From Ornithinimicrobium cerasi (GTDB lineage: Bacteria; Actinomycetota; Actinomycetes; Actinomycetales; Dermatophilaceae), in NCBI RefSeq assembly GCF_003702705.1, contig NZ_QZMN01000001.1, forward strand, positions 345,356 to 409,355: 64,000 bases of DNA, written 5' to 3'. Below, piece after piece: positions 1-9,099 of the stretch (position 1 is the first letter of the stretch; each line of letters starts with the position of its first letter). Made by a program: the position numbers and the translations under genes. Below the pieces are notes generated by a model that was not told the origin of the DNA, ran no database searches, and saw only the letters and a program-made list of their open reading frames with translations.

Positions 1-255
1 GTCCTTGAGCGGGATCCGCACGTAGGACCCGCCGACGACGTCGTCGCCGTCGAGCGCCAGGATGAGGCTCTTGCGGCGCACCGTCTGGCTGCCGTACGCC
101 ACCGCGATGGACGAGGCGGAGTCAGCCAGGTCGTCGTCCCCGAGGATCGCCGTGAGGGCCCGGCTCACCAGGTCGGCGTAGGCCGCGACCTGCGCCGGCG
201 GCGAGGCGGCCCCGCCCGGGTCGGGCGGCGGCACGGAGACGACCGAGAGACTCAC
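1..255 (-). CDS. GNAT-like N-acetyltransferase, N-terminal part (runs off the window)
   Basis: Only the first 85 codons are present, starting with GTG at 255 and running off the left edge. The readable N-terminus has an alpha-helical opening followed by a beta strand and turn ending DDVVGGSYVRIPLKD. That resembles the first strands of actinobacterial GNAT acetyltransferases, where a GDDVVG turn precedes the acetyl-CoA-binding core. The core itself lies outside the window, so substrate and family cannot be confirmed. The gene points away from wecB and lies 72 bases downstream of it on the same strand, so the two could be co-transcribed. Confidence 0.5.
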   Translation of the reverse strand, partial: MSLSVVSVPPPDPGGAASPPAQVAAYADLVSRALTAILGDDDLADSASSIAVAYGSQTVRRKSLILALDGDDVVGGSYVRIPLKD

Positions 256-327
256 GTCCGACAGTGTCTGCCGCCGTCGGGGGTGGCGGCAAGGCGTTTT
301 GCGTCGGCACGGGGCGGGCGGCCGGCC

Positions 328-1395
328 TCAGGGGCGCGGGGCGCTCCCGAGCGCGTCCAGCACCGCGGCGGCCGCGGAGCCGTCGCCGTAGGGCGCCTCG
401 TCCGTCGGGGCCGGGGCGGGGCGGGATGCCGCGTCGCGGACGGCCGGACCCGGCTCGACGAGCACGTTCCAGCCCAGCCGCACGGTCTCCACCCACTCGG
501 TCTCGGTGCGCACCGTCGTGCACGGGGTGCGCAGCGCGAACGCCTCCTTCTGCAGGCCGCCGGAGTCGGTGATGACGCCCCTGGCCTGGGCCACCGCTCC
601 CACGAGCGCCGGGTAGGGGAGGGGCGGCCGGGTGATGAGCGACCCGCCGTCGAGGTCGAGCCCGTGCTCCTCCGCCCGCGCGCGCAGGCGGGGGTGCGCC
701 AGGAGCACGACCGGGTGGTCGACCTCCTGCAGCGCCGTGACGATCGCACGCAGGCGGTCCGGGTCGTCGGTGTTCTCCGCCCGGTGGACGGTCGCGAGGG
801 AGAAGCGGCCAGACGGCACACCCAGCTCCGCCAGGACCGCCCCGGTGTCGACGAGCTCGTCGCGCACCCGCATCAGGACGTCGATCATCACGTCGCCGAC
901 GACCACCGTGCGGCCGCCCAGACCCTCGTCGGTGAGGTGCCCGCGCGCCACCTCGGTCGGCGCCAGCAGCAGGTCCGCGGCGTGGTCGGTGAGCACCCGG
1001 TTGTGCTCCTCGGGCATCCGCCGGTTGAACGAGCGCAGCCCCGCCTCCAGGTGGGCGACCGGCAGGTGGAGCTTGACGGCCGACAGGGCCCCGGCGAGCG
1101 TGGAGTTGGTGTCGCCGTAGACGAGGACCCAGTCCGGTCCCTGCGTCTCCAGCACCGCGTCCATGGCGCCGAGGATGGCGCCGGTCTGCACGCCGTGGCC
1201 GCCGGAGCCGACGCCGAGGTGGACGTCCGGGTCGGGGATGCCCAGGTCGCGGAAGAAGACGTCGGAGAGCATCGGGTCGTAGTGCTGCCCCGTGTGCACG
1301 ATGACGTGATCGAGGCCGCGGCGCGCGCACTCCGCCGCCACGGGGGCGAGCTTGACGAACTGGGGACGGGCGCCGACGACGCTGAGAACCTTCAC
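328..1395 (-). CDS. wecB: UDP-N-acetylglucosamine 2-epimerase (non-hydrolysing)
   Basis: This cytoplasmic enzyme interconverts UDP-GlcNAc and UDP-ManNAc, feeding teichoic-acid-linkage or capsule-type polysaccharides. The 355-residue length is normal. The N-terminus VVGARPQFVKLAPV, the GQHYD segment, VYGDTNSTLAG, HLEAGLRSF, the RMPEEHNR helix, HRAENTDD and the C-terminal TDSGGLQKEAF are all family hallmarks. The start is GTG at 1395, because the family begins exactly at this MKVLSVVGARP sequence; upstream in-frame codons would run into the divergent gene. It is divergent from the glycosyltransferase at 1438 with a 42-base gap, which must hold both promoters. A UDP-ManNAc-dehydrogenase-type gene lies nearby at 4910, consistent with a ManNAc/ManNAcA branch. 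Confidence 0.93.
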   Translation of the reverse strand: MKVLSVVGARPQFVKLAPVAAECARRGLDHVIVHTGQHYDPMLSDVFFRDLGIPDPDVHLGVGSGGHGVQTGAILGAMDAVLETQGPDWVLVYGDTNSTLAGALSAVKLHLPVAHLEAGLRSFNRRMPEEHNRVLTDHAADLLLAPTEVARGHLTDEGLGGRTVVVGDVMIDVLMRVRDELVDTGAVLAELGVPSGRFSLATVHRAENTDDPDRLRAIVTALQEVDHPVVLLAHPRLRARAEEHGLDLDGGSLITRPPLPYPALVGAVAQARGVITDSGGLQKEAFALRTPCTTVRTETEWVETVRLGWNVLVEPGPAVRDAASRPAPAPTDEAPYGDGSAAAAVLDALGSAPRP

Positions 1396-1437
1396 GGTGC
1401 CCAGGGTAGGGCGCCCGTGCCGGGATACGTTGGTGCC

Positions 1438-3840
1438 ATGCGCGTGCTGGTGGTGACGACCTGGTACCCCACCGCCGCCTCCCCCGGCACCGGCATCTTC
1501 GTGGCCCGCGACGTGGCGGCGATCGCGACGCTCCACGACGTGCGGGTGCTCCACCTGGTCGCACCGACGCTCGTGGAGCAGGGGCCCTCGGGGTATGCCG
1601 TGACCCCGGGCGGGCGGGGTGGGGCACCTGCCGCGTCGGCCGGGGCAGTGGTCCCCGTGGAGCAATTGGTCATGGACCCGCGCCGGCCGGACCACGTGCT
1701 GCGGGCCGCGCTGCGGGTCGGCGCGCTGGCAGGTCACGCCGACGTCGTGCACACGATGGCGGTCTCCGCGCTGCTGCCGATGACCGGGTGGCGACCCGCG
1801 GTGCCGTGGGTGCACACCGAGCACTGGTCCGGGCTCACCGCGCCGGAGACACTCTCGCCCGCGCTGCGCCTCGCCCGCGGTGCGGTCCGCCCCCTGCTGC
1901 GACGTCCGGACGTCGTCGCGGTCGTCGGCGAGGGACTGGCCGAGGGCGTGCGAGGGCTCCGGGCCGGCCCGGTCGTCGTGGTCCCGAACATCGTGGACGG
2001 TCCCGACGTCCCCGCGCCGCGCCGGGCCCCCGCGGTGGCGCTGACCGACCGCGGGCCGCTGGAGCTGGTCGCGGTGGGTGCGCTGATCGACCGGAAGGAC
2101 CCCCTGACGGCGGTCGAGGCGACGGCGGAGCTGCGGCGACGGGGGGTGGACGCGCGGCTGACCTGGGTGGGGGAGGGTCCGCTGCGCGGGCGGACGGCCG
2201 AGCGGGCGGGCAGGCTCGCGGTGCCCCTCACTCTGACCGGCGCCGTCGACCCGCCTGACGTGCCGGGTCTCGTCTCGGCGTCCGACCTGTTCCTCCTGCC
2301 GACGCGGGCCGAGACGTTCTGCGTGGCGGCGGCGGAGGCGCTGGCCCGCGGGCGCCCGGTCGTCGTCGGCGACAGCGGCGGGCCGCGGGCCTTCGTCGCT
2401 CCTCCCTCCGGGCTCCTCGTCCCCCCCGGTGCCCCCGCGGCGCAGTGGGCGGACGCCGTCGAGCAGGTGTGGGGCGCCGCCGCCGGCCTGAGCGCCGAGG
2501 ACGTCGCCGCGCCGGTCCTGGCCGCCTACGGCGCCGCGCAGCACGCCGCCCGCGTGGACGCCCTGTATGCCGGCCTCACGCCCCGTGACACCGGTTCACC
2601 AGATGAACCAGTGGGTCCGGTGGATCACCACGCGAGCCAGGCCGACCTTGGCTCAGGGGGTGAGCCAGTGGGTCCGGTGGATCACCGCGCGAGCCGCGCC
2701 GACCCTGGCTCAGGGGGTGAACCAGTGTCACGTGGTCCAGGCGACCGGCCGCCGGACGTCGACGTGGTGATCGCCACCCACTCCTCCCGCCGGCGGACAG
2801 AGCAGGCCGTGAGGTCGGTGCTCGACGGGGTCGGCGCGGTGGCGGCGCGCGTCACGGTGGTGTGCCACGACCTGCCCCTGGCCGACGTCGCGGCCGGCCT
2901 CAGCGAGGCGACGAGGGCGGACGGGCGGGTCCGCCTGCTCGAGCACCACGACGGGCTGGGCAGCCCGGCGGGACCGTTCACCGCGGGTCTGGAGGCGGCG
3001 ACCGCTCCGTGGGTCTCGATCCTGGGCAGCGACGACCGCCTCTCACCCGGCGCGCTGGGTCACTGGATGGACGTGGCCCACCGCACCGGCGCGGAGGTGG
3101 TCCTGGCGCAGGTCCAGCTCGACGGCGCCCCCGTCCCCACCCCGCCGACGCGCCTGCGACCGCTGCCGGGCATGCTTCGGCGACATCGCGACCTCGACCT
3201 GGTGCGGGACCGGCTCAGCTACCGCTCGGCCCCCCTCGGCCTTCTCTCCCGGGCCGCCGTCGAACGCACCGGCGCGCGCCTGCTGCCGGGGGCGCAGACC
3301 GGTGAGGACGTGCCCTTCGTGATCAGGCTGTACGCAGGTGCCCGGGTCGCGCTCGCAGACGCCGCGCCCTACGTCGTGGGCACGGACGCGACGGACCGCA
3401 CGACCTCCGTGCCCAGACCGGTCCGGGACCAGCTGGTGGCGGTCACCCACCTCGTCGAGGACCCGTGGCTGGCGACGCGACCGGCGGGCGAGCGCGACGC
3501 GGTCGGCACCAAGCTCCTACGCATCCACGTGTTCGGGGCGGTCCTCACGCGCAGCGACCCCGGCTGGTGGACGCCGGCCGAACGCGCCGACCTGGCCCGG
3601 ATCACCCGGGAGCTCCTGGGCGCCTGCCCCGGTGCCGCCGACCCGCTCAGCCTGGCGGACCACGACCTCCTCCGCGCCGTGCTCGACCCCGGCACCCCCG
3701 CCCGGAAGCTCGTCGACCTCGCCCACGCACGGCGACGTCACGGCACCCCCCGCACGCTGCTGCCGTCCGACTGGCGGCACGTCCTGCACCGCGAGGCGCC
3801 GCTGCGCCTGATGGCCGCCTCCCTCGCGGCCCAACGCTGA
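1438..3840 (+). CDS. Fused glycosyltransferase: GT4-type N-terminal and GT2-type C-terminal halves
   Basis: An 800-residue protein with two glycosyltransferase modules. Residues 1 to about 385 are a GT-B, family-4-like enzyme: it opens VLVVTTWYPTAASPGTGIF, has VVPNIVDG, then VGALIDRKDP and the donor-site TRAETFCVAAAEALARGRPVV. Residues about 440-800 are a GT-A, family-2-like domain: DVDVVIATHSSRRR at its start and an ILGSDDRL motif as the DXD-like metal site. The two are joined by a linker (390-427) made of two copies of a 19-residue repeat encoded by hairpin-forming DNA. The ATG at 1438 begins the canonical GT4 N-terminus. Probably a cytoplasmic, membrane-associated enzyme that extends a surface glycan. 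The substrate is unknown. Fusion by repeat insertion is my inference. Confidence 0.85.
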   Translation: MRVLVVTTWYPTAASPGTGIFVARDVAAIATLHDVRVLHLVAPTLVEQGPSGYAVTPGGRGGAPAASAGAVVPVEQLVMDPRRPDHVLRAALRVGALAGHADVVHTMAVSALLPMTGWRPAVPWVHTEHWSGLTAPETLSPALRLARGAVRPLLRRPDVVAVVGEGLAEGVRGLRAGPVVVVPNIVDGPDVPAPRRAPAVALTDRGPLELVAVGALIDRKDPLTAVEATAELRRRGVDARLTWVGEGPLRGRTAERAGRLAVPLTLTGAVDPPDVPGLVSASDLFLLPTRAETFCVAAAEALARGRPVVVGDSGGPRAFVAPPSGLLVPPGAPAAQWADAVEQVWGAAAGLSAEDVAAPVLAAYGAAQHAARVDALYAGLTPRDTGSPDEPVGPVDHHASQADLGSGGEPVGPVDHRASRADPGSGGEPVSRGPGDRPPDVDVVIATHSSRRRTEQAVRSVLDGVGAVAARVTVVCHDLPLADVAAGLSEATRADGRVRLLEHHDGLGSPAGPFTAGLEAATAPWVSILGSDDRLSPGALGHWMDVAHRTGAEVVLAQVQLDGAPVPTPPTRLRPLPGMLRRHRDLDLVRDRLSYRSAPLGLLSRAAVERTGARLLPGAQTGEDVPFVIRLYAGARVALADAAPYVVGTDATDRTTSVPRPVRDQLVAVTHLVEDPWLATRPAGERDAVGTKLLRIHVFGAVLTRSDPGWWTPAERADLARITRELLGACPGAADPLSLADHDLLRAVLDPGTPARKLVDLAHARRRHGTPRTLLPSDWRHVLHREAPLRLMAASLAAQR
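2605..2718 (+). repeat. Two tandem 57-bp hairpin-containing repeats inside the glycosyltransferase fusion gene
   Basis: Units at 2605-2661 and 2662-2718 are near-identical. A third partial unit begins at 2719 (GAACCAGTG). Each unit contains an inverted repeat: GAGCCA with TGGCTC (9-base loop) in the first and GAGCC with GGCTC in the second. Just upstream GGTTCA and TGAACC also pair (from 2593). The unit length is a multiple of three, so the frame stays open. It reads as a REP-like palindromic element that became a protein linker. Confidence 0.8.
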
Positions 3841-3905
3841 CCGGCCCGACGCTGACCGGCCCGGGGGCTCGCGGACGCGCGGTCAGCGGCAGCAGGAGCG
3901 GGACG

Positions 3906-4835
3906 TCAGCGCGGGAAGCGGGCGTCGAGCCACGAAAGCAGGTCGGCCTCCACCTCGTCGCGGTTGACCTCGTTGAGCACCTCGTGCCGGGCGCCGGGCC
4001 AGACCGTCACCGTCACGTCCCGGACGCCGGCGCGGCGCAGCCGGCCGCTGACCTCCTCGGCCGCCGCCGCCCCGCCGACGGGGTCCACCTCGCCGCCGAC
4101 GACGAGGACCGGCAGCCCCGCGGGGATCCGCGCGTAGGTCGACGGCTCGCTCACCCAGAGCAGGCCGGTGAGCAGGTCACGGTAGAACCCGGCCGTCGCA
4201 GTCCCGCCGCACAGCTCGTCCGCCGCGTAGGAGTCGACCTGCGCCTCGTCCCGCGACAGCCAGTCGAACCTCGTCCGGTTGGGTCGGAACGCCCGGTTGT
4301 ACGGCCCCAGCAGCAACGCCTCCATGAGCCGGCTGCGCGCCCGCGGCCCCCGCAGCCGCGCCTCCAGCGTCGCCACCTTCAGCCCCAGGCGTCCGGAGAG
4401 CCCGGGGTCGCCGGCCGTCCCCGACAGGATCAGGCCAGCCAGCCGGTCGCCGTGGCGGGCGGCGTAGGCCCGGGCCAGGAACGACCCCATGCTGTGCCCG
4501 AGCAGCACGACCGGCGCCCCCGGGTGCTCCGCCGAGAGGTGGTCGGTCAGCGCCACCGTGTCGTCCACCACGGCCGCGAAGCCGTGCTCGTCCCCGAGGT
4601 GCCCGAGCTCGCCCGGGCCACCCGCCGTGCGGCCGTGCCCGCGGTGGTCCGCCGCGTACACGGCATACCCCTGGTCCGCCAGCCGCTCACCCAGGTGCGC
4701 GTAGCGCTCGGCGTGCTCGACCATCCCGTGCACCACCTGCACGACGGCGCGCGGCGGCCCCTCGGGGAGCCAGCTGCGGACGTGCAGCACGGTGCCGTCC
4801 GGGACGGTGTGGCGGAACGTCGAGGTCGTGGGCAC
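3906..4835 (-). CDS. Alpha/beta hydrolase of the monoacylglycerol-lipase (serine aminopeptidase S33) type
   Basis: The 309-residue protein has the fold's landmarks in order: VVHGMVEHAERY oxyanion region, AADHRGHGRT, the nucleophile elbow GHSMG, an acid residue in VVGGEVDPVGG and a histidine in PGARHEVLNE. The HGMVEHAERY and DHRGHGRT pair is characteristic of bacterial and eukaryotic monoacylglycerol lipases, so cleavage of monoacylglycerols or lysophospholipids is likely. No signal peptide or membrane segment is seen, so it is probably cytoplasmic. It is convergent with the glycosyltransferase fusion gene and divergent from the nucleotide-sugar dehydrogenase at 4910. The short gap to the former contains a 15-base duplicated sequence (ACGCTGACCGGCCCG twice). 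Confidence 0.87.
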   Translation of the reverse strand: MPTTSTFRHTVPDGTVLHVRSWLPEGPPRAVVQVVHGMVEHAERYAHLGERLADQGYAVYAADHRGHGRTAGGPGELGHLGDEHGFAAVVDDTVALTDHLSAEHPGAPVVLLGHSMGSFLARAYAARHGDRLAGLILSGTAGDPGLSGRLGLKVATLEARLRGPRARSRLMEALLLGPYNRAFRPNRTRFDWLSRDEAQVDSYAADELCGGTATAGFYRDLLTGLLWVSEPSTYARIPAGLPVLVVGGEVDPVGGAAAAEEVSGRLRRAGVRDVTVTVWPGARHEVLNEVNRDEVEADLLSWLDARFPR

Positions 4836-4909
4836 GGGGTCAGACTATGCGCCGCGCGCCCACGTATCCTGGGCACGCACCACACCCCACAGGACGGACA
4901 CCTCCACCC

Positions 4910-6238
4910 ATGAAGATCGCGGTCGTCGCGCTCGGCAAGATCGGTCTCCCCCTGGCGGTGCAGTTCGCCGACGCGGACCCCTCGCACGAGGTCGTCGGGG
5001 TCGATGTCAGCCGGCGCGTCGTGGACGCGGTCAACGCGGGTCAGGAGCCGTTCCCCGGGGAGGCCGGGCTGGCCGACAAGCTCGCCGAGCTGGTCCCGGC
5101 AGGGCGGCTGCGGGCCACGACCGACTACGGCGACGCGATCCCCGGGGCCGACGCGGTGGTGCTCGTCGTGCCGCTCTTCGTCGACGAGGCCACCGGGGCC
5201 CCCGACTTCGGTTGGATGGACGAGGCGACCCGCTCCCTGGCGCAGCACCTCACCCCTGGCACGCTCGTCTCCTACGAGACCACCCTGCCGGTGGGCACGA
5301 CCCGCACCCGCTGGAAGCCCATGCTCGAGGAGATCTCCGGGCTGAGCGAGTCACCGGACACCGGCTCCGGTGGTTTCTGGCTCGTCTTCTCGCCCGAGCG
5401 CGTGCTCACCGGTCGGGTGTTCGCCGACCTGCGCCGCTACCCCAAGCTCGTCGGGGGGCTGAGCCCTGAGGGCACCGCCCGTGCCGTCGAGTTCTACGAG
5501 TCGGTGCTCGAGTTCGACACCCGCCTGGACCTGCCCCGCCCCAACGGCGTGTGGGACCTGGGCAGCGCCGAGGCCGCGGAGATGGCCAAGCTGGCCGAGA
5601 CCACCTACCGGGACGTCAACATCGGGCTGGCCAACCAGTTCGCGCGCTTCGCCGACACCGTCGGCATCGACGTGCACCGCGTCATCGAGGCCTGCAACTC
5701 CCAGCCCTACTCCCACATCCACACCCCCGGCATCGCGGTCGGCGGCCACTGCATCCCCGTCTACCCGCGCCTCTACCTCTCCACCGACGCCGACGCCACC
5801 GTCGTGCGGTCCGCCCGCGAGGCCAACGCGGCGATGCCGGAGTACGCCGTCTCCCGCGCCGAGGCGCTCCTGGGCTCCCTGCAGGGGCTGCGCGTCGTCG
5901 TCCTCGGCGCCTCCTACCGCGGCCGGGTCAAGGAGACCGCGTTCTCCGGGGTCTTCGCGACCGTCGGGGCGCTGCGCTCCCGCGGCGCCGAGGTCCTGGT
6001 CCACGACCCCATGTACGACGACGACGAGCTCGCCGCCCTCGGGTGGACGCCCTACCACCTCGGGGAGCCGGCGGACGTGGCGATCGTCCAGGCCGACCAC
6101 CCCGAGTACACCCGGCTCTCCTCCCACGACCTCCCCGGCCTGCGGCTGCTCCTCGACGGGCGCCGCGTCACCGACCCCGACCGGTTCACCGGCGTCCCCC
6201 GCCTCACCATCGGCGGGGGTGACCCCCTCCCCGCATGA
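4910..6238 (+). CDS. wecC: UDP-N-acetyl-D-mannosamine/glucosamine-type nucleotide-sugar 6-dehydrogenase
   Basis: A 442-residue NAD-dependent dehydrogenase that oxidises a UDP-HexNAc to the uronic acid in two steps. The N-terminal Rossmann loop is VALGKIGLPLAVQF, the central helix contains AEMAKLAETTYRDVNIGLANQ, and the catalytic cysteine lies in GGHCIPVYP. The C-terminal UDP-binding domain includes VVLGASYRGRVKETAFS. The ATG at 4910 places the Rossmann strand at the N-terminus, as the family requires. Its stop overlaps the ATG of the DUF6541 gene (ATGA), so the two are probably translated together. With the UDP-GlcNAc 2-epimerase at 328 it would supply ManNAcA. The exact sugar is inferred from this pairing, so the symbol is provisional. 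Confidence 0.85.
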   Translation: MKIAVVALGKIGLPLAVQFADADPSHEVVGVDVSRRVVDAVNAGQEPFPGEAGLADKLAELVPAGRLRATTDYGDAIPGADAVVLVVPLFVDEATGAPDFGWMDEATRSLAQHLTPGTLVSYETTLPVGTTRTRWKPMLEEISGLSESPDTGSGGFWLVFSPERVLTGRVFADLRRYPKLVGGLSPEGTARAVEFYESVLEFDTRLDLPRPNGVWDLGSAEAAEMAKLAETTYRDVNIGLANQFARFADTVGIDVHRVIEACNSQPYSHIHTPGIAVGGHCIPVYPRLYLSTDADATVVRSAREANAAMPEYAVSRAEALLGSLQGLRVVVLGASYRGRVKETAFSGVFATVGALRSRGAEVLVHDPMYDDDELAALGWTPYHLGEPADVAIVQADHPEYTRLSSHDLPGLRLLLDGRRVTDPDRFTGVPRLTIGGGDPLPA

Positions 6239-8211
6239 GCTGGGCGCAGGCCGCACCCGGCGTCGTCGGGCTCGCACTGATCTGGGTGGTCCCGGGGTAT
6301 GCCGTGCTGCGGCTCCTCGGGTTCCGTGGGCTCCTCGCGCTGGGGGGCGGGGCCGCCGTCACCTCCGGGCTGTCCGGGGTGCTGGCCATCGCCTACGACC
6401 TCGTGGGCATCGGCTGGTCGCTGGGCAGCCTGCTGCTCGGGCTCCTGCTCGCGGTGGCGGTCGCTGCCGCCCTCGGCCGCCTGCTCGGGTCGACCCAGCA
6501 CCCGGACGGGGTGACGGTCGCGGGGGAGCGCGAGCTGCGGCATACCGAGCGCGGGTGGCTGGCGCTCACCTGGGCCCTCGGCGGCGGCGTGCTCGCCGCG
6601 GCCATGACGACCGGCATGGGGCGCGCGGACCAGCCGCCGCAGGCCTGGGACGCGGTCTTCCACCTCAACGCGCTGTGGTTCGTGCGGGAGACCGGCAACG
6701 CCAGCTCGCTCGGCGGGCTGTCCCCGATGTACGCCGACCTCGCCGCCCCGTTCTACCCCGCGACGTGGCACGGGCTGGTCGCCGTCGCGCCGTTCCTCCC
6801 CGGCGTGACGGAGGCGGCGAACGCCTCCTCGGTGGTGCTCGGGTCGGTCGTCTGGGTGGCCGGGCTGGTCGCGCTCTCCCGCGTCGTCTGGCCGGCGCGG
6901 GCGCTGCCGACGGTGCTGGTCCCCGTGCTGGCCGCCTCCTACGTGGCCTTCCCGGCGATCGCGGTGTCGATGCTGGCGGTGTGGCCGTTCGCGCTGTCGG
7001 TGGCCTGCCTGCCGGGCACGATCGCGCTCGTCATCGCCACGCTGCGGGGCGTCCTCTCGTGGCGCATGCACCTGGCGCTGTCCCTCGGGCTGCTCTGGGC
7101 GGTCGCCGGGGTGGTCCTGGCGCACCCGTCCGGGCTGTTCTCCCTCGTGCTCCTCGCGCTGCCGCTGCTGACCGTGCTGCTCGCGCGCCAGCTGGTGCGG
7201 ATGGGCCGTCGGGGCCGGCCGGTGCGCGCGGCGCTGCTGATGACGGTCTGGGTGGTGGCGATCGTGGGCACCATCGTCTTCCTGGTCAACTTCCCGCCGG
7301 TGCGCTCGATCATGGACTACCGCAGGGGCGGGCAGGACTCCTACCTCCCGGGCGTCGGGTCGCTGCTCATCGACCACCCGCTCATCTACGTCTACAAGAT
7401 CACCTCGGTCAACGTCGTCGGCACCGCGCTCGTCCTGCTGGGGGTGGTGCTGGCGCTCCGGTGGCGGCACGCCCGCTGGCTGGTGGTCTCGCTCGTCGCC
7501 GCCGCGGTGCTGACCCTGCTCGCCGCCGGTCCGCCCGAGCAGCCGCTGCGGGTGCTCGCCGGCTTCTGGTACACCCAGGCGTCCCGGATCAACCAGCTGA
7601 TGCTCGTGCCGGCGATCATGCTCGCGGCGGGGGCGGGCTCGTGGCTGTCCCGGGTCGCGGCCCGACGGCTCGGGAGCCCCCTGTGGGTCCCGGCCGCGGT
7701 CCTCGTGGTGATGCTCGTGACGCTGACGTCGGGGCTGCGGTGGACGAGCCAGACCCAGGTGATGGCCTCCACCTACACGACCTACCCCATCGCGTGGGGG
7801 ACGATCCTGGAGCCTGAGGAGATCGCGATGATCGACCGGGCCGCCACGACGCTGCCGGACGACGCGGTCGTCCTGGGCGAGGCGGTGGCGGGCTCGCCGT
7901 ACCTCCTGCACCGGGCCGGCGTCGACGTCGTCTTCCCCCAGCTCAGCCCCATCCCGGACTCGCCGGAGCGGACGGTGCTCGAGCAGGACTTCCGCGACTG
8001 GCGCACCCGGCCCGAGGTCTGCGACGCGGTGCGCGCGCTCGGCGTCACGCACGTGTATGCCGACTCGCTCACCTTCGACGACCCGCTCAACGCCAAGTGG
8101 GAGGAGACCACCCCCGGCCTGCGCAACCTGGCCCCCGAGGAGGGCCCGGACTTCCGCCGGGTGGACGAGGGTGGCTCGGCCTCGCTGTGGGAGTTCACCG
8201 GCTGCTCGTGA
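6235..8211 (+). CDS. DUF6541 family polytopic membrane protein, probable GT-C-like glycosyltransferase
   Basis: A 658-residue integral membrane protein with about a dozen hydrophobic helices and a soluble C-terminal portion of roughly 150 residues. The segment PQAWDAVFHLNALWFVRETG followed by FYPATWHGLVAVAP is the recognisable DUF6541 signature. Acidic residues in the first periplasmic loop, as here, are what GT-C enzymes use for catalysis. It starts within the stop of the sugar dehydrogenase (4-base overlap), so it belongs to that operon and probably acts in assembly of the same surface glycan. Enzymatic activity is inferred from fold resemblance and context only. Confidence 0.8.
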   Translation: MSWAQAAPGVVGLALIWVVPGYAVLRLLGFRGLLALGGGAAVTSGLSGVLAIAYDLVGIGWSLGSLLLGLLLAVAVAAALGRLLGSTQHPDGVTVAGERELRHTERGWLALTWALGGGVLAAAMTTGMGRADQPPQAWDAVFHLNALWFVRETGNASSLGGLSPMYADLAAPFYPATWHGLVAVAPFLPGVTEAANASSVVLGSVVWVAGLVALSRVVWPARALPTVLVPVLAASYVAFPAIAVSMLAVWPFALSVACLPGTIALVIATLRGVLSWRMHLALSLGLLWAVAGVVLAHPSGLFSLVLLALPLLTVLLARQLVRMGRRGRPVRAALLMTVWVVAIVGTIVFLVNFPPVRSIMDYRRGGQDSYLPGVGSLLIDHPLIYVYKITSVNVVGTALVLLGVVLALRWRHARWLVVSLVAAAVLTLLAAGPPEQPLRVLAGFWYTQASRINQLMLVPAIMLAAGAGSWLSRVAARRLGSPLWVPAAVLVVMLVTLTSGLRWTSQTQVMASTYTTYPIAWGTILEPEEIAMIDRAATTLPDDAVVLGEAVAGSPYLLHRAGVDVVFPQLSPIPDSPERTVLEQDFRDWRTRPEVCDAVRALGVTHVYADSLTFDDPLNAKWEETTPGLRNLAPEEGPDFRRVDEGGSASLWEFTGCS

Positions 8212-8223
8212 CGGGCGGGCCGG

Positions 8224-9006
8224 TCAGCCCACCCACTCGCCCCGCGCCTGGAGCACCTCCTTGAGGAGGTCCGCCCGGTCGGTGACGATCCCGTCGACGC
8301 CCAGGTCGAGCAGCCGCACCATCTCGGGGACCTCGTTGACCGTCCACACGTGCACGAACGCCCCCACCTCCTGCGCCGCCTCGACCGTCGTCGGGGTCAC
8401 CACCTCGACACCCGAGCGACGCACCGGCACCTGCAGCCCGTCGACCCCCGCCAGCACCCTGGCCACCACCGGCGTCCGCACGAGCGGGGGGAGGGCGGCC
8501 GCCGCCCGGAACCGCGCCGCCGTGGTCTGACCGGCCGACGTCACCACGGGGCGGGTCAGCCGCATCAGACCCTCGCGCCGGCGCTGGTCGGAGAAGGAGG
8601 CGATGCACACCCGGTCGTGCGCGCGCGTGCGCTCGATGACCCGGGCCAGCGGCAGGATCGCGCCCGGGCTCTTGATGTCGATGTTGACCCGCAGGTCGGG
8701 CCAGGCGCCCAGCAGCTCCTCGAGCTGCGGCACCGGCTGTGGGCGAGCGCCGATCCGGGCCCGCGACACCTCCCGCCAGGACAGGTCGGGGATCCGCCCC
8801 ACCCGGTCCGTCAACCGGTCGAGGCTGTGGTCGTGGAAGGCGACGACGACCCCGTCGCGGGTGGCGTGCACGTCGGTCTCGACGTAGCGGTACCCCAGCT
8901 CCACCGCCCCCTCGAACGCGACCATGGTGTTCTCCAGGCCCTCGAGGGAGAAGCCCCGGTGGGCCATCGGGACGGGTCCCGGGTGGTCGAGGTATGCCGT
9001 GCGCAC
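8224..9006 (-). CDS. Glycerophosphodiester phosphodiesterase
   Basis: The 260-residue protein hydrolyses glycerophosphodiesters to glycerol-3-phosphate and an alcohol. The GDPD motifs are clear: [35 protein letters not shown] and, near the end, [20 protein letters not shown] followed by TDRADLL. All metal-binding positions (HRG, E-x-D, HD) are kept. No export signal is seen. The GTG at 9006 is chosen because the conserved AHRG motif follows after about 16 residues, as in relatives. It is divergent from the phospholipid-synthesis operon at 9100, fitting a role in recycling phospholipid head groups. Confidence 0.92.
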   Translation of the reverse strand: MRTAYLDHPGPVPMAHRGFSLEGLENTMVAFEGAVELGYRYVETDVHATRDGVVVAFHDHSLDRLTDRVGRIPDLSWREVSRARIGARPQPVPQLEELLGAWPDLRVNIDIKSPGAILPLARVIERTRAHDRVCIASFSDQRRREGLMRLTRPVVTSAGQTTAARFRAAAALPPLVRTPVVARVLAGVDGLQVPVRRSGVEVVTPTTVEAAQEVGAFVHVWTVNEVPEMVRLLDLGVDGIVTDRADLLKEVLQARGEWVG

Positions 9007-9099
9007 GTCCCCACCGTACGGTGCCGCCCCGACCGACCGGCCGCGACACGACCGCCGCGGGCCCGGGGACGGGGGTGCGTTCTGCCACACTGGCGCCCT

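Noticed and set aside
283-1437. Extension of the glycosyltransferase fusion frame upstream to 283
   Set aside because: It overlaps wecB in antisense; the GT4 N-terminus begins exactly at ATG 1438.
5481-8052. Very long open frames overlapping the sugar dehydrogenase and DUF6541 genes, on both strands
   Set aside because: Arg/Pro/Gly/Ser-rich products without family features. They are shadows of two well-supported genes in GC-rich DNA.
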